NCBI RefSeq assembly: GCF_005889725.1
Contig: NZ_VCKX01000092.1
Span: 1 to 40,229 of the forward strand
Source: Nonomuraea zeae
GTDB taxonomy: Bacteria > Actinomycetota > Actinomycetes > Streptosporangiales > Streptosporangiaceae
DNA length: 40,229 bases
Direction of reading: 5' to 3'
The notes beneath the pieces are model-generated. The model searched no databases. It worked only from the letters and a program-made list of their open reading frames with translations, and was not told the origin of the DNA. Position numbers and translations under genes: made by a program. Every line of letters starts with the position of its first letter. Position 1 is the stretch's first letter. Below, one piece after another: positions 36,785 to 40,229 of this stretch.

Positions 36785-37414
36785 TCACCCCTTGGGGCTC
36801 TCCGTCCCGCCCAGGTGGCGGACCAGCAGGGCGAGCTGCTCGGCGAACCGGCCGAGGAACTCCGGGTCGTCGGCGCGGGCCCCGCACAGGCCCTCGACGA
36901 GCTGCGGGTAGACGACGGGCGCCATGCCCGCGGCGATGAGGATCAGCTCAAGGCAGGCCGGGTCGAAGCGGGGGTCGATCGTGCCGTCGCGCCGGCCCTG
37001 CTCGAAAGGCCCCAGGTTGTCGCGCAGCCGCTGGTTGCGCTCGGCCTGCTCGACCTCGGGCACGTCGTCGCCGTGGGACAGGCCCTCCCAGGCGAGCAGC
37101 TTGGGCGTGTGGGGATCGTCGATCATGGCCGTCACATATCCCTTGACGATCTCGGCCAGATCGCTCTGGGCGGCCAGCTGCGCGGCCTCGCGCTCCCGCC
37201 ACCCACGGGCGATCTCCTGGTAGAGGCCGGCCTTGCCGCCGAAGTAGTACGAGATCAGCTGCACGTTCACCCCGGCGCGCTCCGCGATCGCGGCCACCCG
37301 TGCTCCCGCGTACCCCTTCTGGGCGAACTCCCTGGTGCCGGCCTCGATGATCAGACGCTTGGTGCGCTCGCCGTCACGCTGCCGCTCCTCGGGCGCCGGT
37401 GATCGTCTGGCCAT
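36785..37414 (-). CDS. TetR-family transcriptional regulator
   Basis: The 209-residue protein has the TetR helix-turn-helix TKRLIIEAGTREFAQKGYAG, then VAAIAERAGVNVQLISYYF and GGKAGLYQEI, and a C-terminal helical domain (LELILIAAGMAPVVYPQLVE). The ISYYFGGK variant is common in TetR proteins of the TetR_C_17-like type. ATG 37414 follows GGAGG at five bases. It is convergent with the exported serine hydrolase, 44 bp apart, and the nested palindrome before that gene is a likely target, though control by another TetR cannot be excluded. No clear dyad is seen at its own start. Confidence 0.87.
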   Translation of the reverse strand: MARRSPAPEERQRDGERTKRLIIEAGTREFAQKGYAGARVAAIAERAGVNVQLISYYFGGKAGLYQEIARGWREREAAQLAAQSDLAEIVKGYVTAMIDDPHTPKLLAWEGLSHGDDVPEVEQAERNQRLRDNLGPFEQGRRDGTIDPRFDPACLELILIAAGMAPVVYPQLVEGLCGARADDPEFLGRFAEQLALLVRHLGGTESPKG

Positions 37415-37548
37415 CGGGTCCTCCGCGGGATGTCGCCGGGTCGAGCACGTGCCGGGCACGCGTCAAGCAAACGTACCGCACTGTCACTCGGCGGCCCGCA
37501 CCCAGTCAAACGGGCATTTGGCAGCGCACCGGGGCCGTGCTCGCGTCC

Positions 37549-38361
37549 TCAGGTCCAGCGATGCCGCTCGGTGGCGGCGTCGGCGGGGTAGAAGCTCTCC
37601 AGCCGCACCTCCTGGGCGGTTATGTCCTGCGGCGTGCCGACCGTGGTGATCATGGAGAAGTAGCTCGCGGTCACACCGCCGTGCACGAAGACGACCGGGA
37701 TGATCGGCATGATCGCGGAGGTCAGGTCCGGCTCGCGCCACCCGGCCCTGATGCCCGGCCGGGAGAGGACCTCCGCGAGCAGGGCCCTGGTGCCGGGGTC
37801 CTGGACGCCGCCGACGGCCTCGCGGTGCACCCGCTGGATGAGGGCGGGGGCGACCTGCTCCCAGTTGGCGACGTGCGGCCGCAGCCCCGCCGGATCGAAC
37901 ATGAGCCGGATCACGTTGGCCGTCCCGGTCGCGGAAGTGCCGCCGAGCAGGCGGCCGAACATCACCTCGGCGGCGCGGTTGACCTGCGTGATGTTCCAGT
38001 AGCGGTCCATGACCACGGCCGGGTACGGCTCGTGGTGGGACAGCGCCCGCTCCAGCGCGGCCCGGATCGCGGCCATCGCGGGCTCGGCGATGCCGCTCTC
38101 GCGGTAGGCCGGGGCGTATCCGGCGGCGAGCAGCAGGTCGTTGCGCTCCCGCAGGGGCACCTCCAGCGCGCCGGCCAGCGTGATGATCATCTCGCGGCTC
38201 GGCGTCGACCGGCCGCTCTCCACGAAGCTGAGGTGGCGCGGCGAGACCTGGGCGTGGTGGGCCAGGACGAGCTGGCTCATCCGCCGTACCTGGCGCCAGT
38301 GGCGCAGCAGCTGGCCCAGCGGGCTGTCCGGCCGCCGCGGCCGGAGATCGGGCGTACGCAC
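37549..38361 (-). CDS. XRE-family regulator with MmyB-like ligand domain
   Basis: The 270-residue protein has an XRE helix-turn-helix (LGQLLRHWRQVRRMSQLVLA; VSPRHLSFVESGRSTPSREM) at about 15-60 and the MmyB-like domain (LRERNDLLLAAGYAPAYRES; YPAVVMDRYWNITQVNRAAE; VASYFSMITTVGT-like GVTASYFSMITTV). The end EVRLESFYPADAATERHRW is typical of this branch. GTG 38361 lacks a ribosome site, but TAGCGT lies six bases upstream, so it is probably leaderless. It is divergent from an AhpD-like gene with a palindrome in the gap, and should control it. It differs in detail from the other XRE-MmyB protein at 10895. Confidence 0.88.
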   Translation of the reverse strand: MRTPDLRPRRPDSPLGQLLRHWRQVRRMSQLVLAHHAQVSPRHLSFVESGRSTPSREMIITLAGALEVPLRERNDLLLAAGYAPAYRESGIAEPAMAAIRAALERALSHHEPYPAVVMDRYWNITQVNRAAEVMFGRLLGGTSATGTANVIRLMFDPAGLRPHVANWEQVAPALIQRVHREAVGGVQDPGTRALLAEVLSRPGIRAGWREPDLTSAIMPIIPVVFVHGGVTASYFSMITTVGTPQDITAQEVRLESFYPADAATERHRWT

Positions 38362-38396
38362 TCTTGCACGCTAACCGGCGCCCGCCACCCGGGCAC

Positions 38397-38411
38397 TTCC
38401 CTCGGAGGGAA
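38397..38411. promoter_or_regulatory. candidate XRE-MmyB operator
   Basis: TTCCCTC-G-GAGGGAA is a perfect 15-bp palindrome about a single base, between the divergent XRE-MmyB and AhpD-like genes. The start of the gap also holds TTGCAC (38364) matched by GTGCAA at 38443, a wider dyad that may take part. Confidence 0.6.
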
Positions 38412-38504
38412 TTGGAACGGCGCCCGCGCCACCCGACAGTGGTGCAACCGGCGCGGGAGGGCTCGCCGCCGGAGCCACCACGAAACGTCACCCGGAGGTC
38501 CGCG

Positions 38505-39056
38505 ATGACCGTCTTCACCGTCCACTCGCCCGGCTCGGCCCCGCAGCCGTCCCAGCAGCCGCTGGCCGAGCTGCGGCAGCGGGTGGGGTTCATCCCCAAC
38601 CTGGCCGCCACGATGGCCGAAGCCCCCACCACGATCGATGGCTTCAACCAATTGCAGCGCGCGCTGGCGCACAGCACCCTCACCGCCGCCGAGCGCGAGG
38701 TCGTCGGCGTCACGGTCAGCGTCGCCAACCGCTGCCCCTACTCGGTGGCCGCGCACTCGGCCTTCGCCGCGCGCGCCGGCGTGCCGCCCGAGGTGGTCAC
38801 GGCCCTGCGCGCGGGCAAGGACGACCTGCCGGAGGAGAAGGCGTCCGCGCTGAGCGCGTTCACCAAGGCGCTGCTGCGCAGCGGCGGGCTCGTGGACCGG
38901 GCCGAGATCGACGCGCTGCTCGGCCACGGCTACACCCGGGCGCAGGTCCTGGAGGTCATCACCCAGGCCGCGTACACGACGATGGCCAACTGGATCGCCA
39001 ACGCGACCGGCGCACCCCTCGACGACGTGCTGTCCCCGCACGCCTGGACCGCCTGA
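38505..39056 (+). CDS. AhpD/carboxymuconolactone decarboxylase-like protein
   Basis: The 183-residue protein has the AhpD-like fold: LAELRQRVGFIPNLAATMAE, then TLTAAEREVVGVTVSVANRCPYSVAAHSA as the core motif (written as one helix pair), and LVDRAEIDALLGHGYTRAQV. In alkylhydroperoxidases the core is CxxC-H; here it is Cys77-Pro-Tyr-Ser80 with His84, so the second Cys is a Ser and disulfide peroxidase chemistry of the AhpD kind is doubtful. ATG 38505 follows GGAGG at seven bases. It is controlled in all likelihood by the divergent XRE-MmyB protein. Homologues of this branch are often annotated as CMD-family of unknown substrate. Confidence 0.87.
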   Translation: MTVFTVHSPGSAPQPSQQPLAELRQRVGFIPNLAATMAEAPTTIDGFNQLQRALAHSTLTAAEREVVGVTVSVANRCPYSVAAHSAFAARAGVPPEVVTALRAGKDDLPEEKASALSAFTKALLRSGGLVDRAEIDALLGHGYTRAQVLEVITQAAYTTMANWIANATGAPLDDVLSPHAWTA

Positions 39057-39112
39057 GGCCCCGGCCGGAGGGCCGGTGCGCTCGGTCGCGCGCGCCTGGA
39101 CCGCCTGAGGCC
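39041..39112. repeat. 20-bp direct repeat around the AhpD-like stop
   Basis: CGCCTGGACCGCCTGAGGCC occurs at 39041-39060, where it encodes the last residues and TGA of the AhpD-like gene, and again exactly at 39093-39112, 52 bp downstream. It looks like a short duplication. Confidence 0.75.
39061..39076 (+). terminator. hairpin after the AhpD-like gene
   Basis: CCGGCC-GGAG-GGCCGG is a 6-bp stem, four bases past the stop and inside the duplicated region. A weak terminator candidate. Confidence 0.4.
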
Positions 39113-39139
39113 AGGACGCGGGGCCGGTACGCTGTGGCG

Positions 39140-40210
39140 ATGATCAACGTGGTCGAGTGGACCAGGCTGGCGCCGTGGAGGGTCGCCCGCGCCCGCGCCG
39201 GCCACGGCCAGACGGTGATCGTCAAGTGGACCGGCCCCCACGTCGCCGGCGGGCGCAGCGAGGCGTGGCGGCTGTGCACGGAGGTGGCCGCGCTCAGGTT
39301 CCTGTCCGAGGACCTCGGGCTGAGCCTGGCTCCACGGGTGCTGGCCGAGGACCTGCCGGCCGGCTGGACCATGCTGGAGGATCTCGCGCCCCGGACCGCG
39401 CTGGACGGGCTGCTGCACCGCGACGGCGCGGGCCCGCATCTCGTCCGGCTGGCCGCCTTCGCCCGGGCCAGGGGCGAGCTCGGCGCGCTCACCGCCGGCC
39501 GGGCGGAGACCTACTACCGCCGCCGCGGCGCGCTCGGGCCGGTCGATCCCGATGCCGACCGGCTCGGGCGCGTCAGTGCGCTGCATGCCGCCGGGCTGCC
39601 GCAGGCGCGGGCGCTGGGGGTGCCGGTCAGCGGCGCGGCCGAGCGGGAGCTGGGCCTGGCGCTGGCCGAGCTGGCCGATCCCGGGCCGTTCCTGGCGCTC
39701 AGCAACAACGATCCGGAGGCCAACAACGTCCTGGTGCACGCCGGCGGGCCGCCCGACCCGCGCCTGATCGACTTCGAGTTCGCCGGCTTCACCCACGCCC
39801 TGAACGACGCCGTCTGCCTGCACGTCCCCGGCCCTGCCTGGATGTCGGTACGCACGGAGGCCGACGGCTCGGCGGCCTCGCCCGCCGAGGTCTACCGGCG
39901 CGCCCTGGCCGCCGGGGTGCCGCAGGCCGAGGACGACCGGCGCTACGGGCCGGCCCTGGCGGCGGCGTGCCTGGCGTACGCGCTGGCCCGCCTGTCACGC
40001 CTGCCCACGCTGGACGCCCGCCCGGCCGGGGACCCCAGCAGGGCCCAGCTCGTCGCGACCCTGGAGGCCGCGGCCGGCACCGCCGACTCGCACCGGGCGC
40101 TGCCGCAGCTGGCCGGCTGGTGCCACCGGCTGGCCGGCGCCGTGCGCCACCGCTGGCCGGACGCGGACGTGGACGTCACGGCCATCGCCCCGTACGCGCG
40201 ACGCCACTGA
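39140..40210 (+). CDS. kinase-fold protein, aminoglycoside phosphotransferase-like
   Basis: The 356-residue protein has protein-kinase-like features: GQTVIVKWTGPH with Lys in the N-lobe strand, then LSEDLGLSLAPRVLAEDLPA with a hinge-like WTMLEDLAP, and the catalytic segment LALSNNDPEANNVLV followed by RLIDFEFAGF. In APH and choline kinases the catalytic loop is HGDxxxxN; here the His is Asn (NNDPEANN), while the catalytic Asp, Asn and the metal Asp of DFE are kept. It could phosphorylate a small molecule. ATG 39140 is preferred because TACGCT lies six bases upstream, a leaderless pattern; GTG 39134 is an alternative. No other gene shares its transcript within the window. Confidence 0.8.
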   Translation: MINVVEWTRLAPWRVARARAGHGQTVIVKWTGPHVAGGRSEAWRLCTEVAALRFLSEDLGLSLAPRVLAEDLPAGWTMLEDLAPRTALDGLLHRDGAGPHLVRLAAFARARGELGALTAGRAETYYRRRGALGPVDPDADRLGRVSALHAAGLPQARALGVPVSGAAERELGLALAELADPGPFLALSNNDPEANNVLVHAGGPPDPRLIDFEFAGFTHALNDAVCLHVPGPAWMSVRTEADGSAASPAEVYRRALAAGVPQAEDDRRYGPALAAACLAYALARLSRLPTLDARPAGDPSRAQLVATLEAAAGTADSHRALPQLAGWCHRLAGAVRHRWPDADVDVTAIAPYARRH

Positions 40211-40229
40211 GCCGGCCCTCGCGTGATAG

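Overview
The window is about 40 kb of very GC-rich chromosomal DNA with strong G/C bias at third codon positions, frequent GTG starts, purine-rich GGAGG-type ribosome sites and several probable leaderless genes. This points to a filamentous actinomycete. The mix of families (MmyB-type XRE regulators, a roadblock/LC7 remnant, a PL11 lyase, many TetR genes) would fit Streptosporangiales such as Nonomuraea, but that assignment is inference. I see no rRNA, tRNA, CRISPR array, insertion sequence, prophage or origin.

Layout. 1-3.5 kb: a probable aminophosphonate-use module, with a GntR regulator coupled to a phosphonatase-like HAD hydrolase, divergent from an HpnW-type FAD oxidoreductase; a frameshifted second HAD gene lies at the left edge. 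3.6-6.4 kb: a DUF2188 protein, a TetR gene divergent from an SDR gene that carries one in-frame TAG, a Rid protein coupled to a tiny ORF, and a coding remnant. 6.4-7.9 kb: an acyl-CoA ligase. 7.9-10.9 kb: a LacI regulator divergent from a nucleoside hydrolase/adenosine deaminase operon, with two identical 16-bp perfect palindromes between them. 10.9-12.8 kb: an XRE-MmyB regulator and a quinone oxidoreductase. 12.9-14.2 kb: a TetR regulator and an isochorismatase-fold protein that lacks the usual cysteine. 14.3-15.4 kb: a roadblock remnant abutting an MFS transporter remnant, both lacking their 5' parts. 15.4-17.3 kb: an acetoacetate decarboxylase-family protein, a TetR and an AbrB-like protein. 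17.4-20.1 kb: an SDR, a Tat-exported Asp-nucleophile hydrolase and a TetR that appear to share an operator motif. 20.1-25.9 kb: a TetR/P450 pair with a 38-bp inverted repeat, a MATE transporter, a YoaK-like protein and an MFS exporter. 25.8-28.4 kb: a quinone oxidoreductase, a TetR and a DUF4259 protein. 28.5-31.1 kb: a secreted PL11 rhamnogalacturonan lyase with LacI-type operator candidates, then a decayed HAD gene. 31.1-40.2 kb: MOSC protein, GNAT, malic enzyme, cysteine hydrolase, VOC protein, exported beta-lactamase-fold protein, TetR, XRE-MmyB paired with an AhpD-like protein, and a kinase-fold protein.

The dominant theme is local control. Twelve of about 37 intact genes encode DNA-binding regulators (seven TetR, two XRE-MmyB, one each of GntR, LacI and AbrB), most of them beside a single enzyme gene, and most of the divergent gaps hold a clear palindrome. 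The second theme is decay: two frameshifted HAD genes, one nonsense-interrupted SDR, one double truncation and at least one unassigned remnant. I found no convincing wholly new multi-gene system. The best leads are the aminophosphonate module, the LacI-controlled nucleoside operon, the deletion scar near 14.59 kb and several high-quality operator structures.
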